From positions 2,418,001 through 2,482,000 of the forward strand of contig NZ_CP047957.1 of NCBI RefSeq assembly GCF_014280035.1: 64,000 bases of DNA, written 5' to 3'. The DNA is from Synechococcus sp. A18-25c (lineage in GTDB: Bacteria; Cyanobacteriota; Cyanobacteriia; PCC-6307; Cyanobiaceae). Position 1 is the first letter of the stretch, and each line of letters starts with the position of its first letter. Under the pieces are notes generated by a model. It made no database searches and had not been told where the DNA came from. It was given only the letters and a program-made list of their open reading frames with translations. Below are positions 29,531 to 37,031 of this stretch, piece by piece. Both the position numbers and the translations under genes were made by a program.

Positions 29531-30519
29531 GCCGGGTCGCCGACTCCCTCTACTGGATCAACCGCTATCTCGAACGTGCCGAAAATATTTCCCGCTTCCT
29601 GGAGGTGAGTGAGGCGATGGCCTTGGATTGCCCGCCGGGGAGCGCTGAGCCCTGGCTACCACTCGTGGATGCGACTGGTGACCGCCACAGCTTCGATCAA
29701 AACTATCCGGCTGGACAACCGCGCGATGTGAGCCGCTTCCTGCTCTTGGATCGCGAGAACCCCAACAGCATCGTGAGCTGCATCAGCATGGCTCGCGAAA
29801 ACGCTCGGCAGATCCGGGACGTGATCACAACAGAGATGTGGGAACAGATCAATGATCTGCACTGGAGCCTTCAAGACGGGGAAGCGATCTGGCAGGAACC
29901 CACACAGGAGCGACTGCGCATCATCCGACGTGAATGTCAAATCTTTTACGGCATTACTGACACCACACTCAGCCGTGATCTGAGCTGGCTGTTCAGCCAA
30001 CTGGGCCGCCTGATCGAACGGGCGGACAAAACCTCACGAATCCTGGATGTGAAGTACTACCTGCTGCTTCCAGCACCGGAAGAGGTGGGCGGGGTGCTCG
30101 ATGAACTGCAGTGGATCGCTTTGTTGCGAACAGCCGGTGCTTACCAGATGTATCGGCAGAGCATGCAGCAGGCCATCAATCCCGTCTCCGTTGCAGGATT
30201 TCTCTTGCTCGATCCCATCTTTCCACGCTCCGTGCGTTACTGCCTGCAGGGGATCAATGACACCCTGAAGCAGATCCAGACCCAGCCCGTTCAGGCAGCA
30301 CCCGATGACCTCGACTGCCTGCGCGGTCAGCTACTGGCGCGATGGAGCTACGTGCGCATCGACAGCTTGATTGAGGGCGGTCTTCATGAAGCGATCGATG
30401 GACTGCAACAGGATCTCAATCGTTTGCACAATCTGATTCAGAGCCGCTATTTCACCAGCACTGAGCTGCATTCCACCCCAACCGAAGTTCTATGCGCGCC
30501 CGAATCCTTCACCGCCTGA
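29524..30519 (+). CDS. alpha-E (DUF403) domain protein
   Basis: 331 residues, all-helical, opening MLSRVADSLYWINRYLERAEN, the family signature. ENARQIRDVITTEMWEQIN is also typical. It uses a GTG start that overlaps the ATP-grasp stop and itself overlaps the transglutaminase-like gene by 28 bases. ATP-grasp/alpha-E/transglutaminase trios are conserved in many bacteria and are thought to build and cleave an unknown peptide or amide conjugate (inference from comparative genomics). Confidence 0.9.
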   Translation: MLSRVADSLYWINRYLERAENISRFLEVSEAMALDCPPGSAEPWLPLVDATGDRHSFDQNYPAGQPRDVSRFLLLDRENPNSIVSCISMARENARQIRDVITTEMWEQINDLHWSLQDGEAIWQEPTQERLRIIRRECQIFYGITDTTLSRDLSWLFSQLGRLIERADKTSRILDVKYYLLLPAPEEVGGVLDELQWIALLRTAGAYQMYRQSMQQAINPVSVAGFLLLDPIFPRSVRYCLQGINDTLKQIQTQPVQAAPDDLDCLRGQLLARWSYVRIDSLIEGGLHEAIDGLQQDLNRLHNLIQSRYFTSTELHSTPTEVLCAPESFTA

Positions 30520-31385
30520 CCTATCAATACGCGGCAGCGGTGAGCCTTGGGGAACACCGCCTCTGCCTCAAACCACGGGCCCAGGGCTTTCAGACCCTGA
30601 TCGAGCATCAGCTCAGCGTGACACCAGAGCCCCATCAACGGCGAGAACTGCTGGCCGCCAGTGGTGATGAAATTCAGCGACTGATCTTTCTCGGTTGCAC
30701 CGATCAGCTCTGCTTTGAAGCTTGCAGCCTGGTGGAAACGCGCCCTGCACCAGCTCTGGAAACCTGCTTTAACGGGCTGGAAGTTCCCTTGCCTTACCCG
30801 CGCGGCCAACTGAACGTTGACCTTCAAGGAGCACTGGAAAGCTGGCTGCCGAATGGACAACACGAACCTTCGGTGATCGATCTCACCCAAGAAGCACTCA
30901 TGGGGAGCAACCAACACACGCTGGCATTTCTCAAGCAGCTCATGGCCTTGATTCAGGAGCGGGTCAAATACACCCAACGCCATGTGGGGCCGGCCTGGCC
31001 AGCGGGCCGCACCCTGCGAGAACGGATCGGATCCTGCCGTGACCTGGCCATGCTGATGGTGGCTTGTTGTCGCGTGGTGGGCTTGCCGGCCCGATTCGTC
31101 AGCGGCTATCAGCTACTGGAACCAGCACCCGATCAGTACGACCTGCACGCCTGGGCCGAGGTCTACCTCCCTGGCGCCGGCTGGCGAGGCTTTGATCCCA
31201 GCGCGGGCGGAGAAGTGACACAGCGCTACGTGGTTCTGGCCACATCATCCAAACCCGAACTCACTGCAGCAGTGAGCGGCAGTTTCAGTGGCCCACCTGA
31301 TACACCCAGTGAACTCAGTTGGTCGATCACTGTCGAAGAAAACGAGCTCAGCGATTGTGCACCGGCCGTCGTTCATGCCGCTTGA
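30492..31385 (+). CDS. transglutaminase-like cysteine protease family protein
   Basis: 297 residues. An N-terminal beta domain (RILHRLTYQYAAAVSLGEHR) precedes the transglutaminase-like core with Cys in GSCRDLAMLMVACCR, His in YDLHAWAEVYLPG and Asp in GFDPSAGG. It probably hydrolyses or transfers amide bonds made by the ATP-grasp partner. No signal peptide is visible, so it is likely cytoplasmic. Its 3' end overlaps the convergent cupin gene by 13 bases. Confidence 0.9.
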   Translation: MRARILHRLTYQYAAAVSLGEHRLCLKPRAQGFQTLIEHQLSVTPEPHQRRELLAASGDEIQRLIFLGCTDQLCFEACSLVETRPAPALETCFNGLEVPLPYPRGQLNVDLQGALESWLPNGQHEPSVIDLTQEALMGSNQHTLAFLKQLMALIQERVKYTQRHVGPAWPAGRTLRERIGSCRDLAMLMVACCRVVGLPARFVSGYQLLEPAPDQYDLHAWAEVYLPGAGWRGFDPSAGGEVTQRYVVLATSSKPELTAAVSGSFSGPPDTPSELSWSITVEENELSDCAPAVVHAA

Positions 31386-31867
31386 AGCAATGGTTCAACA
31401 CCATGGAGCCGCGGCTTCATCGCCGTGCTGACCGTGGCGGCCATCAGAGCAGGAATGCGAGCGCTGTTGTACACGCGGAATTCACGCAACAAAGACACTC
31501 CTGATTCGCGCACGGCTTGATTCAGAACCACTGATCCATCGGGATCAGAAATCGAACGATGGAACGTGCCCGGTGGAATGCGGAGGATGTCTCCACCGCT
31601 TTCCAGCCGCACGATATGGAAAGGCTGTTCCCAAGCCAGGTTGACCAAATAAAAGGTGCGGCCTCCGCTAGCGGCAAGGAGATTGTCTTCTTGATGGGGA
31701 TGCAAGTAAAACTGCCACGCACCGGAATCAGGATCGTTCGGAGGACTCACGGCCGGGCCGGAGTGAATGACCAGATCACGAGCGTTCGATGTATCAACCG
31801 TCACATCGAAAAACCGAACTGATGGCGTGTCGCGAAAGCGCTCGTATGACAACAGTTCGAACATCAC
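31373..31867 (-). CDS. cupin-domain protein
   Basis: 164 residues with a single cupin barrel. Possible metal ligands are in FYLHPHQEDNLLAASGG and the second motif around ILRIPPGTFHRSIS. Nothing indicates the substrate. Two ATGs in a row (31867, 31864) are possible starts. The gene converges on the transglutaminase-like gene, and its promoter must lie in the 78 bases before the moaA fragment, where GGGCCG/CGGCCC can pair (no T-run). Confidence 0.75.
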   Translation of the reverse strand: MMFELLSYERFRDTPSVRFFDVTVDTSNARDLVIHSGPAVSPPNDPDSGAWQFYLHPHQEDNLLAASGGRTFYLVNLAWEQPFHIVRLESGGDILRIPPGTFHRSISDPDGSVVLNQAVRESGVSLLREFRVYNSARIPALMAATVSTAMKPRLHGVEPLLQAA

Positions 31868-31945
31868 CGATGGGCCGAAGGACGGCCCGAACTCTCAGAC
31901 GTTTGTACCGAGCTTTTCGCTTAGAAACGGTGATATCGACGACGG

Positions 31946-32536
31946 TTCAACCACCCAGATAAGCCATTTCTGCTCGAGGGAGAGAATCAGCCGTGCAATG
32001 GCGCTCCTCGCTGTAGCGATCAGATCGTTTCTGCCAGAGAGAACGAATGGCATGCTCCAACTCCTGATCGGACCCCATGGCAGGGGTCAAATCAGTTCCT
32101 TGGGCAGCGAACAAACAAGTAAAAGCCTGACCATCGGCCGTAATGCGTAGACGGTTGCAATCACCGCAGAACGGCTCACTGATGGAAGCAACCACACCAA
32201 CGTCACTCACTTCATCGTGATAACGCCAACGCCGAGCAGTGCCTCCAGGGGTCCGACCCAGTGATCTGAGGGGCCAATGCTCAGCAATGCGCTGCACCAT
32301 CACCTCAGCCGGCAGCACCTGATCCATTCGCCAGCCATTGCGATTGCCCACATCCATGTATTCGATCAGGCGCAATTCCATCCTCTGACTGCGCGCCAGC
32401 TCCGCCAGGGGGATCAACTGATCGTCGTTCACACCCCGTTGAATCACCGCATTGAGCTTGAGGTCACCTGCAGCTGGATCGAACCCAGCAGCTCGTGCAG
32501 CGACCAGACCAGCCAGCACTTGCTGCACCAATCCAT
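31946..32536. repeat. 591-bp direct repeat, copy 1 (3' part of moaA)
   Basis: This stretch is repeated at 33485-34075 in the same orientation. By eye the two copies differ at only three positions (near 31953, 31962 and 32237). It covers roughly the last 195 codons of moaA and ends abruptly within a codon. Between the copies are 948 bases containing one unrelated gene. Confidence 0.95.
31947..32536 (-). pseudogene. moaA: truncated duplicate of moaA (C-terminal part)
   Basis: It encodes the same protein as the C-terminal ~195 residues of the intact MoaA at 33486-34535, apart from one Ala/Ser change in GGT(A/S)RRWRYH. It retains the C-terminal [4Fe-4S] cysteines (CGDCNRLRI...CLFA) and the terminal Gly-Gly, but has no radical-SAM CxxxCxxC domain, so it cannot work alone. 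The longest start in the fragment is a GTG at 32531. Near-identity means recent duplication or ongoing gene conversion. Confidence 0.9.
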
Positions 32537-32635
32537 GTTCAAACCGATCTGCAAACGCTGAAACGCAACTCGAAGCCGCCCAACACGTGACAACCAGTTG
32601 TGAGGCAGTAAATTTAAACCAGATTTGTTCTCCCG

Positions 32636-33475
32636 ATGCTTACAACACAACAGCAACTGTTGGAAAGTGCTTATGCAAACCAGACACAAAGAGTTCGTGA
32701 AATCTATCCATTGACATACAGTCCAAAAATATTCTCCTTAAGCTTCCAAAACAAGCTCCCACCAGTACAACGCTCCCTAATTCCCAACCACACAAGAGAC
32801 AATGATGTAACGCTCCAATCGATAGCCCAAGACGTAACATTCACTTATACACCCGAAGAATTTTTTCCAGGTTTCCCAAGGCCAGGTACCATGGAATTTG
32901 GGGAAGCCATTGTAAGCCTCGGATTAGACGAAAGCGGTAAAGTACTTTCATTCATCTGCCCTCAAGCCGAGCAAAATTTTACTCAGAATCTTGCTATTGG
33001 CTTAGTAGAACTTTCTGGAAAAGTAGAGGCTGAAATAGGCATGATCGGTGGCAGTGTCGATCCCATAACTGGTATTGGTACCGTTTATCTCGATGATGTG
33101 CAATTGTTGTTTTGGGGTGAAATCACAATCGATCCACTGTTGGGTCGGACTACCAGTTTTTATCTCGACAAAGACGAAGCCGCATTCATCCCGCTCACCA
33201 ATCTGCAGGGAGGCAGTGAACTGGTAGTGGACAGCTCAGGTGCTCCCAATGACAATACCTTCGCAAGACTCGAAATTTCGGCATTACAAGGCGTCAATCA
33301 AGGAGTTCAAGACGGCTTGTTACAGGAACTAATTATTGAAGGCATTAACCTTGAATTGCCAGGATTCGCAATCAAAGGGACCAGCCTTGAATGGACCGTC
33401 AATCTGCAAGATCCCCAGCCTATCTCTGGTGAGGCCTACGCGGAACAAGCTAACGACTTACACATGGGACATTGA
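32636..33475 (+). CDS. protein of unknown function between moaA repeats
   Basis: 279 residues, A+T-richer than everything around it. I recognise no family. The sequence is rich in beta-strand-like hydrophobic stretches: GTMEFGEAIVSLGLDESGKV, VELSGKVEAEIGMIGGSV, YLDDVQLLFWGEITIDPLLG and ELIIEGINLELPGFAIKG. There are no membrane spans and no clear signal peptide, so a cytoplasmic or non-classically exported beta protein is plausible. The ATG at 32636 follows A+T-rich DNA that could hold its own promoter. Composition and the flanking repeats suggest acquisition by transfer. Confidence 0.75.
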   Translation: MLTTQQQLLESAYANQTQRVREIYPLTYSPKIFSLSFQNKLPPVQRSLIPNHTRDNDVTLQSIAQDVTFTYTPEEFFPGFPRPGTMEFGEAIVSLGLDESGKVLSFICPQAEQNFTQNLAIGLVELSGKVEAEIGMIGGSVDPITGIGTVYLDDVQLLFWGEITIDPLLGRTTSFYLDKDEAAFIPLTNLQGGSELVVDSSGAPNDNTFARLEISALQGVNQGVQDGLLQELIIEGINLELPGFAIKGTSLEWTVNLQDPQPISGEAYAEQANDLHMGH

Positions 33476-33484
33476 TTCAATTAA

Positions 33485-34075
33485 TTCAACCGCCCAGATA
33501 GGCCATTTCTGCTCGAGGGAGAGAATCAGCCGTGCAATGGCGCTCCTCGCTGTAGCGATCAGATCGTTTCTGCCAGAGAGAACGAATGGCATGCTCCAAC
33601 TCCTGATCGGACCCCATGGCAGGGGTCAAATCAGTTCCTTGGGCAGCGAACAAACAAGTAAAAGCCTGACCATCGGCCGTAATGCGTAGACGGTTGCAAT
33701 CACCGCAGAACGGCTCACTGATGGAAGCAACCACACCAACGTCACTCACTTCATCGTGATAACGCCAACGCCGAGAAGTGCCTCCAGGGGTCCGACCCAG
33801 TGATCTGAGGGGCCAATGCTCAGCAATGCGCTGCACCATCACCTCAGCCGGCAGCACCTGATCCATTCGCCAGCCATTGCGATTGCCCACATCCATGTAT
33901 TCGATCAGGCGCAATTCCATCCTCTGACTGCGCGCCAGCTCCGCCAGGGGGATCAACTGATCGTCGTTCACACCCCGTTGAATCACCGCATTGAGCTTGA
34001 GGTCACCTGCAGCTGGATCGAACCCAGCAGCTCGTGCAGCGACCAGACCAGCCAGCACTTGCTGCACCAATCCAT
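33485..34075. repeat. 591-bp direct repeat, copy 2 (within intact moaA)
   Basis: This is the second copy of the repeat described at 31946-32536, offset by 1539 bases. Here it is continuous with the upstream part of moaA, so this is the functional copy. Recombination between the copies would delete the intervening gene and restore a single moaA. Confidence 0.95.
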
Positions 34076-34535
34076 CACCGGCACTCCGTCCGCCACGCAG
34101 TCCGGCCATCGTTGCTGCCACGGCGCCGTCAACAGCATCCAAGCTCACGGTGATGCGATCCAGGCCTGTGTTCTTCAAAGCCCTGGCGCGCCCCTCGGAC
34201 AGCAACACCCCATTGGTGGTGAGCGCCACGTCACGCAAACCAACCAGAGGATCGCCAGGGGTGCATCTGCCGTCGGCAACCCCGGCCAACAATGGCATCA
34301 ACCGATCACTAAGCAGGGGTTCACCACCGGTGAGGCGGAGGGTGCGCACACCGAGGCGAGCCGCAACGCGGATCAAACGCAACTGCTGATCCAGCGTCAA
34401 CGTTCCCGGAGGATCGGCGGAATCCGGACAGCAATAGGGACACGCCAAATTGCAACGGGCGGTCAGTGAGAGCCTCAGCACCCCCAGCGGCCTGGTCCAT
34501 TGATCAAGCGTCGACACTGGAGATGCGCAAGTCAT
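33486..34535 (-). CDS. moaA: GTP 3',8-cyclase MoaA
   Basis: This radical SAM enzyme performs the first step of molybdenum-cofactor synthesis from GTP. It has 349 residues, full length. N-terminal cluster motif CNLACPYC (CxxxCxxC), then LRLTGGEPLL, ERIMEYMDV-like LRLIEYMDVGN and the second cluster CGDCNRLRI. It ends in Gly-Gly as the family does. The ATG overlaps the mobA stop (ATGA). Its 3' half is duplicated beside the unknown gene. Confidence 0.96.
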   Translation of the reverse strand: MTCASPVSTLDQWTRPLGVLRLSLTARCNLACPYCCPDSADPPGTLTLDQQLRLIRVAARLGVRTLRLTGGEPLLSDRLMPLLAGVADGRCTPGDPLVGLRDVALTTNGVLLSEGRARALKNTGLDRITVSLDAVDGAVAATMAGLRGGRSAGDGLVQQVLAGLVAARAAGFDPAAGDLKLNAVIQRGVNDDQLIPLAELARSQRMELRLIEYMDVGNRNGWRMDQVLPAEVMVQRIAEHWPLRSLGRTPGGTSRRWRYHDEVSDVGVVASISEPFCGDCNRLRITADGQAFTCLFAAQGTDLTPAMGSDQELEHAIRSLWQKRSDRYSEERHCTADSLPRAEMAYLGG

Positions 34536-35119
34536 CCAACCAACGCTGCCAGATCGGTTGGATCATTCACATTGCTGAGCTGCTGCGCAGGCAGTTGCAG
34601 GCTGTCGTAATCAATCCGCTGCAGCCAGCCAAGCCATCGCGCCTGTCCATCACACAATTCAGCATCCAGCGCCGCGCGATTGATGGCACTACACGGGTAG
34701 ATGCCCAGCAAAGGCTGAAGACGTTGACCATCGTCGGCCACCAGCGCTCGCGATTCATTCCGACGCCAAGCGTCCAAAAGCGCTTGCAACGCCTCAATCT
34801 GCAACGCAGGCATGTCCACCGGCGAGGTCAGCAGAGCCTGGGTCTCATCGGCATTCAGCAGGCAACTGAGCGCACGAAGAGGCCCGGCGGGGCTCCATGG
34901 TTCGGCATGCACCGTGACCCCGAGCCAACCGGACAGACAGCGTCGATGGTTGGCATGAGCACTCATGACACACACCTCAAGCCCGAGGGAACGCAACAGC
35001 CGCACCTGCCGCTCCAACCAGGTGGATCCGTCCGCAGTGGTGATCAATGCTTTGTCGGTTCCCATCCGACGACTAGCACCGCCGGCAAACACCACTGCTC
35101 TGAGCGATCGCGAGCTCAC
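34532..35119 (-). CDS. mobA: molybdenum cofactor guanylyltransferase MobA
   Basis: A nucleotidyltransferase that attaches GMP to molybdopterin to give the guanine dinucleotide form, here presumably for NarB. 195 residues from a GTG at 35119, which has GAGG five bases upstream; the frame extends to 35179, but those residues do not fit. The signature VVFAGGASRRMGTDKAL is intact, and LTSPVDMPAL is the metal site. It leads moaA on the same strand and is divergent from nrtP, with a perfect NtcA-type box between. Confidence 0.92.
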   Translation of the reverse strand: MSSRSLRAVVFAGGASRRMGTDKALITTADGSTWLERQVRLLRSLGLEVCVMSAHANHRRCLSGWLGVTVHAEPWSPAGPLRALSCLLNADETQALLTSPVDMPALQIEALQALLDAWRRNESRALVADDGQRLQPLLGIYPCSAINRAALDAELCDGQARWLGWLQRIDYDSLQLPAQQLSNVNDPTDLAALVG

Positions 35120-35162
35120 AGGACCCTCAGAACGCCAGCTAATTAAAGACCGGCCGATACAC

Positions 35163-35176
35163 GTAACAACCGCTAC
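35163..35176. promoter_or_regulatory. perfect NtcA-type box between mobA and nrtP
   Basis: GTAACAACCGCTAC is an exact GTA-N8-TAC. Leftward, an A+T-rich -10 candidate (TAATTA) starts 18 bases beyond the box, close to the usual NtcA-promoter spacing, so it may activate mobA-moaA. Rightward it is 192 bases from nrtP with no clear -10 at the expected distance. Confidence 0.6.
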
Positions 35177-35235
35177 CAATCAATGCGTAGCAATGCTGAA
35201 CTTTCAGCCCCCAGACCCCCGAGTGGGGGATTTCG

Positions 35236-35249
35236 GTAGCCAATGCAAC
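35236..35249 (+). promoter_or_regulatory. NtcA-like box (GTA-N8-AAC) upstream of nrtP
   Basis: GTAGCCAATGCAAC has one mismatch to the consensus. Exactly 22 bases after it is TGCAATTAT, a plausible -10, and the nrtP start is 119 bases downstream. It could be the nrtP activator site, with the perfect box upstream serving mobA. Spacing is the main support. Confidence 0.4.
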
Positions 35250-35368
35250 GAATCACGTGCCCACCGAATGGTGCAATTATCCGGCGGTCTGCATGAGCGC
35301 CGCATTTTGAAATCCTGGGCGCCTTCGTTTCGACGCCGGGGTTTGACTCTCCATCCCAAACAAACCCC

Positions 35369-36934
35369 ATGCTTGGCGAACTCTGGTCGTTCCAGGGGAG
35401 ATACCGAACTCTTCATCTCACCTGGATCGCCTTTTTCCTGACCTTCGTGGTCTGGTTCAATCTGGCTCCTCTGGCCACCACCGTGAAAGCAGACCTTGAC
35501 CTGACGGTGGGTCAAATCCGCACGGTGGCCATCTGCAACGTGGCTCTCACCATTCCCGCACGCGTGCTGATCGGCATGCTGCTCGACAAATTTGGGCCAA
35601 GAATTGGGCCAAGAATTACGTATTCCTCGATTCTGGTCTTCTCAGCCATTCCCTGTTTGCTGTTTGCCGCAGCCCAGGATTTCAATTCCCTGGTGGTGGC
35701 TCGTCTGCTCCTCTCCATCGTTGGTGCGGGCTTCGTGATCGGCATCCGCATGGTGGCTGAGTGGTTCCCGCCCAAGGAAATCGGCCTGGCTGAAGGCATC
35801 TACGGCGGCTGGGGCAACTTCGGCTCTGCCTTCTCTGCCCTCACCATGGTGGCCATCGCTGGCTTCCTGTCCTTCTCCGGCGGTTTCGAACTGCCCACCG
35901 GCGCGATTCTCAATTGGCGTGGTGCCATCGCCCTGAGCGGCATTATTTCCGCAATTTACGGAGTCTTTTACTTCTTCAGCGTCACCGACACTCCTCCTGG
36001 AAAGGTGTACCAGCGCCCCGAGAGGACAGCTGGTCTGGAAGTCACCTCCATGCGTGACTTCTGGGGACTGCTGGGAATGAACGTTCCTTTCGCAGCCATC
36101 CTGGCTGTGCTCTGCTGGCGCCTGCAAAAGGTTGGTTTCCTGACTGCCAGCACCTACCCGTTGGCTCTCGGAGCTGTTGCCCTTTGGTTCATCTTCCAAA
36201 CCTGGGGAATCATCCGCACCAACCGAGAATTGATCCTCGGCAACAAGGTGTACCCCAAGGAAGATCGCTATGAATTCCGCCAGGTGGCCATTCTTGAGCT
36301 CACCTACATCGTGAACTTCGGCTCCGAGCTTGCTGTGGTGTCGATGCTTCCCACCTTCTTCGAAACCACCTTCGATTTACCGAAGGCAACCGCGGGCATC
36401 CTCGCTTCCTGTTTCGCGTTCGTGAATCTGGTGGCTCGTCCCGCCGGCGGATTGATCTCCGACAAGGTCGGCAGCCGCAAAAACACCATGGCCTTCCTCA
36501 CCGCTGGCCTTGGAATCGGCTATTTGGTGATGAGCATGATCAAACCCGGCACGTTCTCCGGCACATCTGGAATCTTCGTGGCTGTGGTGATCACCATGCT
36601 CGCCTCTTTCTTCGTGCAATCCGGCGAGGGTGCAACCTTCGCTTTGGTGCCTCTGGTGAAGCGCCGCGTCACCGGACAGGTGGCAGGTCTCGTCGGTGCC
36701 TACGGCAACGTTGGTGCCGTGACTTACCTCACCATCTTCAGCCTCCTGCCCATGTGGATGGGTGGTGGTGCCGAGCCCGATCCGACGGTGATCGCCAACT
36801 CCAACAGCCGCTTCTTCCAGATTCTTGGAATCGCTGGCCTGATCGTTGCTTTCTTCTGCTACTTCTTCCTCAAGGAACCCAAAGGTTCCTTTGCGGATCT
36901 GCATGAAGGCGAAACGGCAGAAGCGGTCGCCTAA
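35369..36934 (+). CDS. nrtP: nitrate/nitrite permease NrtP (NNP family, MFS)
   Basis: 521 residues, 12 predicted spans. Nitrate-signature regions are present: GAGFVIGIRMVAEWFPPKE, AEGIYGGWGNFGSAFSAL and, in the second half, FVNLVARPAGGLISDKVGSR. It is the marine-type high-affinity nitrate/nitrite importer used in place of the NrtABCD ABC system. A 12-base tandem duplication gives GPRIGPRI in the cytoplasmic loop after the second span. A strong terminator follows, separating it from narB. Confidence 0.95.
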   Translation: MLGELWSFQGRYRTLHLTWIAFFLTFVVWFNLAPLATTVKADLDLTVGQIRTVAICNVALTIPARVLIGMLLDKFGPRIGPRITYSSILVFSAIPCLLFAAAQDFNSLVVARLLLSIVGAGFVIGIRMVAEWFPPKEIGLAEGIYGGWGNFGSAFSALTMVAIAGFLSFSGGFELPTGAILNWRGAIALSGIISAIYGVFYFFSVTDTPPGKVYQRPERTAGLEVTSMRDFWGLLGMNVPFAAILAVLCWRLQKVGFLTASTYPLALGAVALWFIFQTWGIIRTNRELILGNKVYPKEDRYEFRQVAILELTYIVNFGSELAVVSMLPTFFETTFDLPKATAGILASCFAFVNLVARPAGGLISDKVGSRKNTMAFLTAGLGIGYLVMSMIKPGTFSGTSGIFVAVVITMLASFFVQSGEGATFALVPLVKRRVTGQVAGLVGAYGNVGAVTYLTIFSLLPMWMGGGAEPDPTVIANSNSRFFQILGIAGLIVAFFCYFFLKEPKGSFADLHEGETAEAVA

Positions 36935-36986
36935 GGATCAAAATCCACTTCTGATCGGAGTTTGCAGTTCGACTGCCATCCGAATG

Positions 36987-37011
36987 CCCGGGGGACTTCC
37001 CCCGGGTTTTT
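36987..37011 (+). terminator. rho-independent terminator after nrtP
   Basis: CCCGGGGG pairs with CCCCCGGG over a four-base loop (ACTT), followed by TTTTT. It stands 52 bases past the nrtP stop and 20 before the narB start, so narB is expressed either by read-through or from a promoter inside the nrtP 3' region. Confidence 0.85.
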
Positions 37012-37031
37012 GAATTTCTGCCTCTCCGGAT

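Noticed and set aside
31947-32531. Second functional moaA
   Set aside because: It lacks the radical-SAM CxxxCxxC domain and the first ~155 residues; it is a truncated copy.
32537-33484. Insertion sequence between the moaA repeats
   Set aside because: No transposase and no terminal inverted repeats; the flanking repeats are moaA sequence, not IS ends.
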